Assembly: GCF_026241165.1 (NCBI RefSeq)
Contig: NZ_JAPFQN010000006.1
Span: 434,001-498,000, forward strand
DNA from: Mangrovivirga halotolerans
Lineage (GTDB): Bacteria; Bacteroidota; Bacteroidia; Cytophagales; Cyclobacteriaceae
DNA: 64,000 nt
Direction: 5' to 3'
Each line of letters opens with the position of its first letter. Position 1 is the stretch's first letter. The translations under genes and the position numbers were made by a program. Below the pieces are notes generated by a model, which searched no databases, was not told where the DNA came from, and saw nothing but the letters and a program-made list of their open reading frames with translations. This document shows, piece after piece, positions 18,540 through 26,796 of this stretch.

Positions 18540-20942
18540 TCATTGGTCTTTCTTTACTTCAATTGCTTTTATTTCAATCTCTTCATCCTCATCTGCCAAA
18601 TAAAACTCATCATATTGTTCGATCAATGGGTGAGAATCTTTTTCCCTTTTTCCCTTATCAAACACCATTAATAGGGCAGGCAACACCACCAGGTTGGTGA
18701 TCATAGCAACAAGTAAAGTAAGAGAAGTTAAAATACCAAGGGCTACCGTTCCGCCAAACTCAGAGAATGCAAAGATTACAAAGCCAAAAAACAATACGAT
18801 CGATGTATAGATCATTGACTGACCAACTTCCTTTAAACTTTTAGAAATGGCGATTGGAACAAAAAAATTACTACTGAACAGCGCTTGCCTGTATTTTGCA
18901 AGAAAGTGAATTGAATCGTCTACAGAAATACCAAAGGCAATGGAAAAAATCAAAGCAGTAGATGGTTTTAGTGGAATTCCGGCATAGCCCATTATTCCAG
19001 CAGTAATAATTAGTGGAATAAAGTTGGGAATCAAACTAATAATGATCATCCTGACATTTTGGAAAAGAATTGCCATGATGATGCTGATAATAATAAATGC
19101 AAGTATCAGGCTTTGTCGAAGGTTTTCAATCAGATATTTATTACCCTTTATAAAGAGTAAAGTTGTTCCGGTTAAGCTAACCTCAATATCTGAACCTTCA
19201 AAGATTTCATTTTTGGCAGGTACGATGACATTTTCAACCAGGCTATCCATTTTATTTGATCCAATGTCAGCCATCTTTAATGATACTCTCATTTTCTGAC
19301 CAGTGGAATCAATAAAAGATTCAACCAACGGGTTATCTGATTCGCCATTTCTCAGATAACTATATATAAATGCTTGTTCCCGCCCCGAAGGAAGTCTGTA
19401 CTGTGATGGGCTATTATTATAATACGCAGAACGAACTGCCTTTATAAAACTAACCATTGATACAGGGCCAGAAAGATCCTTCAGAGATGCCAGCGTATCT
19501 TCAAATTGCTCGACTCTTCTTAAAACAGATAACGATCTGATTCCCTGTTCTTTTTTAGTATCAATATATACTTCTAATGGCATTACCCCTGAAAAATTAT
19601 TTTCGAAAAAGGCAAGATCTTTTTTGATCTTACTATCTTCAGGAATATCGTCGACCATGTAAGACACACTTTGTACTTTGGTCGCGCCGTAAATAAAAAT
19701 CACAAGGAGCGCTCCTGTTACCACAAAAACCGCATAACGATGTCTGTGAACTAATAGATCTAAAACCCTTATTGATTTTCCGACCATCTTAAAATCAAGA
19801 TGTTTTAAGTGCCTTGATTTTGGAGCCGGAAGGAAAGAAAATACACTTGGAATTAATATGATGCTGACTACGTAAGTCATCATAATATTAATACCCGCCA
19901 CAATTCCGAATTCCTTTAAAATTGTAATATCATTAAAAGCCAGAACAACAAATCCTACCGCTGTCGTAAAATTAGTTACAAGGGCTACAAGGCCAATTTT
20001 TCTTATCATTCTTGATAGAGCAAGAACCTGATTGCCATGCGTAGCTACTTCCTGATGATACCTGTTTAATAAATAAATGCAATTAGGAACACCTATAACC
20101 ACAATAATTGGCGGGAGTAATCCTGTAAGTATGGTCATTTTGTACCCTAACAGAACTGTTGTTCCCATAACCCAGATTACCATTACTCCAATCACGATCA
20201 TTGGAAAGAAAACGGCAGACACAGACCTGAAAAAGAAAAACAGGATTAGTGCAGTAACAACTCCAGAAAGAATAAGAAACTTGTTTAATTCTTTCTGAAC
20301 CTTAGCGCTCATCACTGACCTGATGAAAGGAATTCCTGCATAATGTAATTCTATTCCTGATACTTCAGAAAATTTTTCGCCGGCCATCTCAATATCATTG
20401 ATCAACCTTAACCGCTTATCCGAGTTTATAATTTCGGAATCAAGAGAGAGTAAAAGGACGGTTGAACCATTAGATGGGTTAATTATCTGACCTGTATAAA
20501 ATCGCTGATCTCTTGCAACGCTTAATAATGAATCGAGTTCTTCTTCTGTTTCAGGAACCGATTTAAAAATTGGTTTTGGATCAAACCTTCTTTCTGAAGT
20601 GTTTTTCTCCAGTATTTGCATGCTAGCAAGAGACAGAACATTATTTACTCCTTCTAGGTTTTCTAACTCATTGGTCAGATAATATAAGTTTTGAAAGTTT
20701 TCTAGCTCATAGACAGAGCTGTCTTTCATTCCCAATACAAGCAGGTTTGCATCTTCTCCGAATTGTTTTTTAAAAGCCTGGTAGTTGATCATCAGACTAT
20801 CAGAAGGAGGAACGATCTTAGCAAAATCATAAGATACCTCCAGGTCTTTGGCTTTAAAAGCCATAAAACCCGTGATAATAGCTATAATAGCTATTAGTAT
20901 AACTCGGAACTTAAGTATTATATGTGATATGCTTGTCCACAT
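18540..20942 (-). CDS. RND superfamily (MMPL/Patched-like) membrane transporter
   Basis: The 800-residue protein has the RND two-fold repeat: a helix at residues 12-30, a large extracytoplasmic domain, five or six helices around 220-370, a single helix near 405-425, a second extracytoplasmic domain and a second helix cluster near 625-770. Sterol-sensing-domain-like sequences such as GLLPPIIVVIGVPNCIYLLNRYH and FSIAFGISVDDSIHFLAKYR are clear. Such proteins export lipids or hydrophobic compounds using the proton gradient. It has no adaptor or outer-membrane partner nearby. The minus-strand element TAGTTTTG at 20959-20966 fits a -7 box. Confidence 0.88.
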   Translation of the reverse strand: MWTSISHIILKFRVILIAIIAIITGFMAFKAKDLEVSYDFAKIVPPSDSLMINYQAFKKQFGEDANLLVLGMKDSSVYELENFQNLYYLTNELENLEGVNNVLSLASMQILEKNTSERRFDPKPIFKSVPETEEELDSLLSVARDQRFYTGQIINPSNGSTVLLLSLDSEIINSDKRLRLINDIEMAGEKFSEVSGIELHYAGIPFIRSVMSAKVQKELNKFLILSGVVTALILFFFFRSVSAVFFPMIVIGVMVIWVMGTTVLLGYKMTILTGLLPPIIVVIGVPNCIYLLNRYHQEVATHGNQVLALSRMIRKIGLVALVTNFTTAVGFVVLAFNDITILKEFGIVAGINIMMTYVVSIILIPSVFSFLPAPKSRHLKHLDFKMVGKSIRVLDLLVHRHRYAVFVVTGALLVIFIYGATKVQSVSYMVDDIPEDSKIKKDLAFFENNFSGVMPLEVYIDTKKEQGIRSLSVLRRVEQFEDTLASLKDLSGPVSMVSFIKAVRSAYYNNSPSQYRLPSGREQAFIYSYLRNGESDNPLVESFIDSTGQKMRVSLKMADIGSNKMDSLVENVIVPAKNEIFEGSDIEVSLTGTTLLFIKGNKYLIENLRQSLILAFIIISIIMAILFQNVRMIIISLIPNFIPLIITAGIMGYAGIPLKPSTALIFSIAFGISVDDSIHFLAKYRQALFSSNFFVPIAISKSLKEVGQSMIYTSIVLFFGFVIFAFSEFGGTVALGILTSLTLLVAMITNLVVLPALLMVFDKGKREKDSHPLIEQYDEFYLADEDEEIEIKAIEVKKDQ

Positions 20943-21028
20943 GATCTCGGCAAAAGTGCAAAACTAGGGAAATAAAATCTTTTATTTCAGTTCATTAATA
21001 TATAATCACCCAAATAAAGTTACATCTA

Positions 21029-22375
21029 TCAATTTCTCATACCAGGAATGGTTTGACCAGTAATCTTACGATAAATACTTACAGCATGACTATCTGATAA
21101 TCCGGAAACCATATCAATAATTTCACGAATCAAACTATACACATTCTTTGCTTCTAAAACATTTAATCTATTGAGCTCTGGAAGCATTTGAATAAGTCTT
21201 TTATCAGCACCTGATCGGTTTTCATTATCAAAAACCATCCTGAAACCGGCTTCAATAAATTTATTCAAAAGGCCATCTACTACTTCAAAGCCTGCTACTT
21301 CAGTTTCAACAACCTGGATGTTTTGGTAAATTTCTTTGACCGAAACCTGTTGAATTTCATTTAAAACATCCTTAGAAGGTAAAAGATTGAATATCGACTG
21401 ATCAAAATCTCCGGAGAGTATCTGCTTTTCACTTTCAACAAAAATTGATCCTGCCTGATCTACCAATGTATTAATTGCAAGAGCTCTCAAAATGGCCAGT
21501 TTTTCTTCTCTAGTTGACAAACTGTTAAACTTTTTCTCATTGAATTTATCTTTAATTATTTCAACAAGAAACTTTTTCGTTTGTTCAAAACTGATGATTT
21601 CAAGTCTGCATGCATCTTCAAGGTCGATAATATGATAGCAAATATCATCTGCAGCTTCTACCAGAAAAGCAAGCGGATGTCTCTTCCAGGCCATGCCTTT
21701 AGGAGTATCGACTTTGATTAACCCAAGATTTCCTGCGAGTTCCTGAAACTGCTTTTCTTCAGAAGAAAAATAACCATATTTTTTACGAGACTTAGCACCC
21801 GTTTTTCTATCCATTCCAAGAGCACTACACGGGTATTTAGTAAATGCTCCTAAAACAGCATCACTAAGCATTATTCCCAGGCTCTTATTTTTAGCCAGCC
21901 TGAAACCCTGTGCGTTTCCTTCGAAGGAGATTAATTCCTGCCATTCTTCCTCTGAACAATGCTTTTTAAATTTTTGCCCACGCCCGGTTTTAAAATATTC
22001 AGATATAGCGTCCTCTCCTGAATGTCCGAACGGAGGGTTTCCAATATCATGACAGAGACCTGCAGCAGCAGTTACTGTACTGAAGTCAAAAGGAGTAAGG
22101 CCTGCTGATTTAATATCATCACTGGTTTCACAAAGCATTTCTCCAGCTTTTCTACCAAGACTTCTTGCAACAGATGATACCTCAAGGGAATGAGTTAGTC
22201 TGGTATGTACAAAATTGCTTTCTGGCAAAGGGTGAACCTGTGTTTTATCCTGAAGTCGTCTGAAAGGTTGTGAAAAAATTATTCTGTCATAATCGCGCTC
22301 AAACCTGCTTCTGATATGGTGCCCATCAGAATCAGCATTATCATCTAAACCAAAAAGTTTAATCCAGTTTCCCAT
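21029..22375 (-). CDS. dgt: Deoxyguanosinetriphosphate triphosphohydrolase-like protein
   Basis: This HD-domain enzyme hydrolyses dGTP to deoxyguanosine and triphosphate and so controls dNTP pools. The 448-residue protein shows RLQDKTQVHPL and VHTRLTHSLEVSSVARSLG (metal ligand H62), the HD pair H109-D110 in LCHDIGNPPFGHSG, and EAADDICYHIIDLEDA. The motif order and length match Dgt type 1. Homologues vary in dNTP preference and in allosteric activation. It lies downstream of a Usp gene in the same orientation, with no obvious link. Confidence 0.92.
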   Translation of the reverse strand: MGNWIKLFGLDDNADSDGHHIRSRFERDYDRIIFSQPFRRLQDKTQVHPLPESNFVHTRLTHSLEVSSVARSLGRKAGEMLCETSDDIKSAGLTPFDFSTVTAAAGLCHDIGNPPFGHSGEDAISEYFKTGRGQKFKKHCSEEEWQELISFEGNAQGFRLAKNKSLGIMLSDAVLGAFTKYPCSALGMDRKTGAKSRKKYGYFSSEEKQFQELAGNLGLIKVDTPKGMAWKRHPLAFLVEAADDICYHIIDLEDACRLEIISFEQTKKFLVEIIKDKFNEKKFNSLSTREEKLAILRALAINTLVDQAGSIFVESEKQILSGDFDQSIFNLLPSKDVLNEIQQVSVKEIYQNIQVVETEVAGFEVVDGLLNKFIEAGFRMVFDNENRSGADKRLIQMLPELNRLNVLEAKNVYSLIREIIDMVSGLSDSHAVSIYRKITGQTIPGMRN

Positions 22376-22431
22376 CAGTCAAATTTTGGCGCAAGATACA
22401 TTATTTTAAAACTTATTAAATAATGATCTGC

Positions 22432-23316
22432 TCATACCTTTAAAATCGCTTCAAAAAATGACAGATTTTCCTTTCTGTTTTTAAGGATTAATAAGGGTAC
22501 ATACCTGTTAATTTTCAAGATTTTTGCTGCCGTAGAGCCCATCACCAATCCAGCCCAGGACGATCTGCCTTGTGAAGACACAACCAACAGATCTACATCT
22601 GAAATTTTAACACGATTTAAAACCTTATCGGCCGGATTATCATCTTCATCCAGTAAAAAATTGCATATTAAATTGTCCAGGTTATTTGTTTTAGAGAACC
22701 TTAAAAAATCCTTTTCTGCATTAAACCTCATTATTTCAGAAAACTCCTCATATGTCTTACCACTAAAATGATATCCCGATGGAACAGTATAGACGTGTAT
22801 CAGTTCTGAAATGGTTTTTTCAGGAAGATTGTCTCTCACAAATTCAATTCCTGCATATGAGTGATCAGAGAAATCCGTTGTAATCGCTACTTTATTAATA
22901 TGATCTTTGAATTTTTCGGGAACAAAAAGCAAGGAACATGGGGCCATATTCGAAAGCTTAGTTCCTAAAACATTGTGACCCTTGAGTGAGTCCTTATTTC
23001 CTATGAACATCAGGTCAGCATGTTTGATCTTTACCCATTCTAAAAGGTCCTTAGAAGGATTTCCTTTCTTAACCTGAATCTTATAATTAACTTTAGCTTT
23101 AAAGTGTTCGTTAATTAACGATTGAATATTAGACTCTATTTTTTCATCTAAAGGAAGACCCTCTGAGTCATCATAATCCAGGTTTTTGATGATGTGAATA
23201 AAATCTACCTGCTCAAGGTTTGCCACGTTTGAAAACAAGGATGCGTACTTTATCATGTTCACATCCATTTCAGTATTATCCAGAGCGACTATGGCGTGCT
23301 TAAACTGATTAACCAT
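22432..23316 (-). CDS. Universal stress protein, two tandem Usp domains
   Basis: The 294-residue protein comprises two UspA folds, residues 1-150 and about 155-294. The C-terminal domain carries SSQGRSSWAGLVMGSTAAKIL, a good fit to the nucleotide-binding G-x9-G-S motif; the N-terminal one ends MFIGNKDSLKGHNVLGTKLS. Usp proteins accumulate under starvation, oxygen limitation or other stress and some bind ATP. The gene is divergent from another Usp gene, and the 131-base gap between them holds a CRP/FNR-type palindrome and a -7 element for this gene. Confidence 0.88.
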   Translation of the reverse strand: MVNQFKHAIVALDNTEMDVNMIKYASLFSNVANLEQVDFIHIIKNLDYDDSEGLPLDEKIESNIQSLINEHFKAKVNYKIQVKKGNPSKDLLEWVKIKHADLMFIGNKDSLKGHNVLGTKLSNMAPCSLLFVPEKFKDHINKVAITTDFSDHSYAGIEFVRDNLPEKTISELIHVYTVPSGYHFSGKTYEEFSEIMRFNAEKDFLRFSKTNNLDNLICNFLLDEDDNPADKVLNRVKISDVDLLVVSSQGRSSWAGLVMGSTAAKILKINRYVPLLILKNRKENLSFFEAILKV

Positions 23317-23335
23317 TCTTTTTTCTTAATTTAAT

Positions 23336-23343
23336 CAAAATTA
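23336..23343 (-). promoter_or_regulatory. Candidate -7 promoter element for the Usp gene
   Basis: On the minus strand the sequence TAATTTTG matches the Bacteroidota -7 consensus TANNTTTG and lies 19 bases upstream of the start codon. I see no good TTTG at the usual upstream spacing, which would fit a promoter that depends on an activator bound at 23378-23391. Confidence 0.4.
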
Positions 23344-23377
23344 TCGGTTCACAATTTTATGTCGGTCAGGAGATTAT

Positions 23378-23391
23378 ATGACCTTTATCAT
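23378..23391. promoter_or_regulatory. CRP/FNR-type palindrome between divergent Usp genes
   Basis: ATGA-CCTTTA-TCAT is a perfect 4-base inverted repeat with a 6-base spacer, extended on both sides (TATATGA and TCATTTA). CRP (TGTGA-N6-TCACA) and FNR (TTGA-N6-TCAA) sites have the same half-site spacing. It lies 62 bases from one start codon and 57 from the other. A second copy with the same flanks is at 26728-26741. Confidence 0.5.
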
Positions 23392-23447
23392 TTAATAAAA
23401 TCAAGTAAATTTTGTATATTAAAAGTAATCTACAAAATAAAAATGAT

Positions 23448-24314
23448 ATGGCCGGAATCATGCATACCCATTCTGCTTCAAACCCTTTAAAATCGATTGC
23501 AAATAGTCAAAATGCAATCAACAAAATACTTGTTGCTACTGAGGTGTGCTCCACCTGTGTTCCTGTTCTGAATTATGGTGCAGGTCTTGCTGAGGTTCTG
23601 GGTTCAGAACTTGTCATTTTACATATAATAAAAACCGACCCTAGTAAAGGAGATTACATAAATGATTACAAAATAAATAAAGGAAGACAAAACCTGATTC
23701 AGGCACTTAATAGAATGAATATTAAACCTGAAAACGTCATTGTGTTAGTTCGTACCGGTGATCCTGAAGATATTATAAACAAAACGATTCTTACTCATAA
23801 TATAAGTCTTTGTGTTATGGGAAAGTCAAAAAGTCGTACTGATAAAGAAAGGGTCGGTAAGCTAACTAGTAAAATAGTAGATAACCCGCCATGTCCTCTG
23901 ACAATTATTAATCCTCATTACAGAACAAAGCTTCCCAAAAAAGTGCTAATTACCTGGGGAAATTATGATCTCAATATACTTGAACATCAAAAAAAATTTT
24001 TTGACAGCTTCATGAATAAGCTTCAGGCAGAAGATATTCTTTTTCACGTTACCCATGATTATGAATCTTTTCAACCTGAAGAAGTGGAAGAAGCATTCAA
24101 GGGAATTTTACATCATAAAGTAAATTTAGAAACTTCTCATAGTGATAATGCCTACCTGGCGATCAAAAACAAACTTTCTTCAGAAGAATTTGATATGGTG
24201 GTGCTATTTCACAAAGTCAATAAATCTATCGACGATAAATTTAATGGTAGTGTTAGTAAAAAACTATCATTTTCATCCGATACTGCAGTGATGATAATTC
24301 CTGTATTTAATTAA
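23448..24314 (+). CDS. Universal stress protein, tandem Usp domains, second degenerate
   Basis: From ATG 23448 the product has 288 residues. An upstream in-frame TTG at 23412 is possible but lies near the promoter. The first Usp domain spans about residues 24-150 (KILVATEVCSTCVPVLNYG, CVMGKSKSRTDKERVGKLTSKIV); the second (about 160-288) keeps the fold pattern but lacks the glycine-rich nucleotide motif. It is one of four Usp genes within 4.3 kb. It is divergent from the Usp gene at 22.4-23.3 kb and followed by a tetR-type gene. Confidence 0.82.
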   Translation: MAGIMHTHSASNPLKSIANSQNAINKILVATEVCSTCVPVLNYGAGLAEVLGSELVILHIIKTDPSKGDYINDYKINKGRQNLIQALNRMNIKPENVIVLVRTGDPEDIINKTILTHNISLCVMGKSKSRTDKERVGKLTSKIVDNPPCPLTIINPHYRTKLPKKVLITWGNYDLNILEHQKKFFDSFMNKLQAEDILFHVTHDYESFQPEEVEEAFKGILHHKVNLETSHSDNAYLAIKNKLSSEEFDMVVLFHKVNKSIDDKFNGSVSKKLSFSSDTAVMIIPVFN

Positions 24315-24353
24315 TGCACAAAGATTTATACCAAAAAAATTATATAATTTTAC

Positions 24354-24361
24354 TATATTTG
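24354..24361 (+). promoter_or_regulatory. -7 promoter element for the TetR gene
   Basis: TATATTTG is a full match to TANNTTTG, 20 bases upstream of the ATG at 24382. Transcription from it would begin within the adjacent operator palindrome, leaving a leader of only about 15 bases. Confidence 0.5.
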
Positions 24362-24378
24362 ACCGAACAATCAGTCAA
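24359..24378. promoter_or_regulatory. TetR-type operator overlapping promoter and leader
   Basis: TTGACCGA-ACAA-TCAGTCAA is an 8-base inverted repeat with one mismatch around a 4-base spacer, ending 3 bases before the tetR-type start codon. Size, symmetry and position are those of an autorepressor site. The repressor is probably the product of the gene it precedes (inference). Confidence 0.65.
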
Positions 24379-24381
24379 AAT

Positions 24382-24951
24382 ATGGAAACTGCAACCAGAG
24401 AAAAAGACTTTAAAATTCAAAAAAGAAAAAGAATTCTCTTTTCAGCATTAGAGCTTTTTGCCACCCAGGGATATGATGGAACTTCTGTTAGCCAAATAGC
24501 CAAAGCTGCAGGGATATCCAAAGGATTAACATACGTTTATTTTGAAAGTAAGGAAGACTTATTACTTCAAATAATCAATTACTTTAAGGCAGAAGAAGAA
24601 ATAAGGTTAGCGTCTTTGTATGATGATGATCCAAATATCTTTTTAAAGCGGCTTATTCATGATTTTTTTAATCGGCTTAGAGAACGGCCGGAGCATATTA
24701 AACTTGTCACTTCTTTGATGCTGCAGGTGAGCAAATACAAATTCATACAGGAAATGGCAATAGACAAGTATTTAACCTATTTTCAGCTAATGCAGGAATT
24801 ACTGGACAAAATTGGTTTTCCCGATTCGAGAAGGGAGGCTAAATTGTTAACAGCTATGCTTGATGGTGTTGCAATACAGTTTACAGTTGTAGGTGAAGAT
24901 TATCCATTGACCGAAACTGAGAAGTATATTTTAACTAAATATGTCAATTAA
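24382..24951 (+). CDS. TetR/AcrR-family transcriptional regulator
   Basis: The 189-residue protein has an N-terminal TetR helix-turn-helix (residues 14-60: RILFSALELFATQGYDGTSVSQIAKAAGISKGLTYVYFESKEDLL) and an all-helical C-terminal ligand/dimer domain that I cannot assign to a ligand. A near-perfect palindrome just upstream suggests autoregulation. The gene lies within the Usp island and its end overlaps the convergent Usp gene by 8 bases. Whether it also controls the flanking Usp genes is not visible. Confidence 0.9.
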   Translation: METATREKDFKIQKRKRILFSALELFATQGYDGTSVSQIAKAAGISKGLTYVYFESKEDLLLQIINYFKAEEEIRLASLYDDDPNIFLKRLIHDFFNRLRERPEHIKLVTSLMLQVSKYKFIQEMAIDKYLTYFQLMQELLDKIGFPDSRREAKLLTAMLDGVAIQFTVVGEDYPLTETEKYILTKYVN

Positions 24952-25789
24952 TAACAAGCATTGGGATACTCTTGTTGTTAGCCAGGCTTTTTGACACAGA
25001 CTCTGAGAACAAACCGTTGTAAAAATGCTTTCCCGGAAACACTACAATCAGATCACCATTTATTTCAAGGACTTTTTTTAATATCGTTTTAGAAATAAAT
25101 TCATTGCTCTTTTGTGGTACCTGAACGGTTTGAATATCTGGAAGTGTCTCGCTGAGAATTTTCAGAACTTTTTCTTTTTCTTCACTAAATCTTTGCTTTA
25201 GCGATTCCTGTGTGACTGAAAGTAAAATTTGGTCAAGTGATAAAATCTTTAATATTAGCGCAGAGTCAGCAAGGTCTTTTTTCTTATTCTTCTTGCTATA
25301 GTCACAACTGATACATGCCTTTTTAAACGGAAAACACCCCTCATATTGTTCAGGAATAATAATCGAAGGACATCCGATACTATTTAATATTCGAACTATG
25401 TTGATTTTGAGGAAAGACATAAAACCAGAAGGATCTTTCTTTCCAAGGACAATAAGATCTACTTTTTCGTATTCAACGAATGCTGATAAACGAGTCTCCA
25501 GATAGCCAAGTTTAAACTGTAAATCATAATCGATACCACTATCAAAAAGATACTCTTCCTCAAGCTTTTTAAATTTTTTTGCAATGCTGGAAGAAAACAC
25601 AGCCGGGTCGTTATCTTCTTCTATATATAAAGGAAGACCACCAACCGGCTGGGGTATATTGAAAACATGAAGAACCGTCAGCTTCGCATTGAGCTGCCTG
25701 GCAATATTAATTGCAAATTTAAGACCGGTATAGCTGGCTTTACTGAAGTTTACCGGCACCAAAATGTGGCTGACTTCTAAGTTACTCAT
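24944..25789 (-). CDS. Universal stress protein, two tandem Usp domains
   Basis: The 281-residue protein starts SHILVPVNFSKASYTGLKFAINIARQLNAKLTVLHVFN and has LIVLGKKDPSGFMSFLKINIVRIL in the first domain. The second domain (about 150-281) is divergent, with LIVVFPGKHFYNGLFSESVSKSL near its end and no complete nucleotide-binding motif. It lies 21 bases downstream of the next Usp gene and is probably co-transcribed with it from the promoter region that contains the palindrome at 26728-26741. Confidence 0.84.
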   Translation of the reverse strand: MSNLEVSHILVPVNFSKASYTGLKFAINIARQLNAKLTVLHVFNIPQPVGGLPLYIEEDNDPAVFSSSIAKKFKKLEEEYLFDSGIDYDLQFKLGYLETRLSAFVEYEKVDLIVLGKKDPSGFMSFLKINIVRILNSIGCPSIIIPEQYEGCFPFKKACISCDYSKKNKKKDLADSALILKILSLDQILLSVTQESLKQRFSEEKEKVLKILSETLPDIQTVQVPQKSNEFISKTILKKVLEINGDLIVVFPGKHFYNGLFSESVSKSLANNKSIPMLVIN

Positions 25790-25810
25790 TAATCTTATCT
25801 TCGGCTTTTA

Positions 25811-26656
25811 CTATTTAATATGACAAGTCCAAACTGGTTTATTCGTGTGATTTACAAGGTCTTCTGCTATACTTCCGGAAATTGTATGCATCAACCCTTT
25901 TCTACCATGAGTGCCTATAGCAATCAAATCTATATCATTGTCTTCTGCAAAAGCAGAAATACCAGCATCTTCCTTATACGCATCATATGTACTTACATTC
26001 ACATTAACCAGATGATTTTTCTTAGCAAATTCTCTTAGGTTATTTTCAGCTCCTCGGGTAGGAATAAAATTATAAGGTGTATTCACCCTCACCAGGTAAA
26101 GCTCTGCATCGAGTACCTCAAGTAACTTGTCAAAATGATTTAGCAGGTTTTCCTGGGTTTCAGTATAATCAGTAGCAAAAGCAATTGATTTAATTTCCTC
26201 TAACCTGATTGGGTCTTTTACGGTGATCACAGGATGCTTAGAATATCTGACTACACGTTCAGCATTAGAGCCAATCATAACTTCGTCCATTCCGTGGGCA
26301 CCTTTGCTTCCCATTATAACTAGATCAGCATTTAGGGCTGCGATCTTTTTTGTAATGTTTTGATAAGGATTTCCTATTTTGACGATAGTTTCAATGTCGA
26401 GACCGTCAAACATTTCTTTTGATCTTAGCTCTTCAAATTGTTTCTCAACTTTTTCTATCATTTGGGCTGTAAAGGCATCGGCGGGCATTCCACTTTCCGG
26501 AGCAGGTCCCATTGTAGTAAAACTAGCAGTTGGATAATATTCTATAACATGTATAATTGATAACTTTGCGTTAGTCTTTTTTGCAAAATCAACCGCAAGT
26601 TGAAGTGCGTATCCTGCTTCTTTCGAAAAGTCTGTGGGTACTAATATATTCTTCAT
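25811..26656 (-). CDS. Universal stress protein, two ATP-binding-type Usp domains
   Basis: The 281-residue protein has two well-preserved Usp domains. Each carries the G-x2-G-x9-G-S nucleotide motif: GSKGAHGMDEVMIGSNAERVV in the first and GTHGRKGLMHTISGS in the second. It is the most canonical of the four Usp proteins here and the first gene of a two-gene minus-strand unit. Upstream, the 140-base gap to the divergent histidine kinase gene holds a CRP/FNR-type palindrome 71 bases from this start codon. Confidence 0.92.
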   Translation of the reverse strand: MKNILVPTDFSKEAGYALQLAVDFAKKTNAKLSIIHVIEYYPTASFTTMGPAPESGMPADAFTAQMIEKVEKQFEELRSKEMFDGLDIETIVKIGNPYQNITKKIAALNADLVIMGSKGAHGMDEVMIGSNAERVVRYSKHPVITVKDPIRLEEIKSIAFATDYTETQENLLNHFDKLLEVLDAELYLVRVNTPYNFIPTRGAENNLREFAKKNHLVNVNVSTYDAYKEDAGISAFAEDNDIDLIAIGTHGRKGLMHTISGSIAEDLVNHTNKPVWTCHIK

Positions 26657-26727
26657 GGCTTTCGTTGTTTTTTAACAAATAAGACATTTATTTATGGATA
26701 CCGCCTTGCATCTTGTCAGCAGGTAAT

Positions 26728-26741
26728 ATGATTAATATCAT
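26728..26741. promoter_or_regulatory. Second CRP/FNR-type palindrome, between Usp operon and histidine kinase
   Basis: ATGA-TTAATA-TCAT has the same half-sites and 6-base spacer as the site at 23378-23391, and similar flanks (AATATGA and TCATTAA). It lies 71 bases upstream of the Usp operon and 55 bases upstream of the kinase start, so one bound dimer could act on both divergent units. Confidence 0.5.
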
Positions 26742-26796
26742 TAAGTCAAAAATATTATTATCTTGAGTTAAAATATGTGGAAAATGAAGGTTGCTA

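Noticed and set aside
24314-24382. A CRP/FNR-type site before the TetR gene
   Set aside because: The only palindrome there has an N4 spacer and TTGACCGA arms, which fits a TetR operator rather than ATGA-N6-TCAT.
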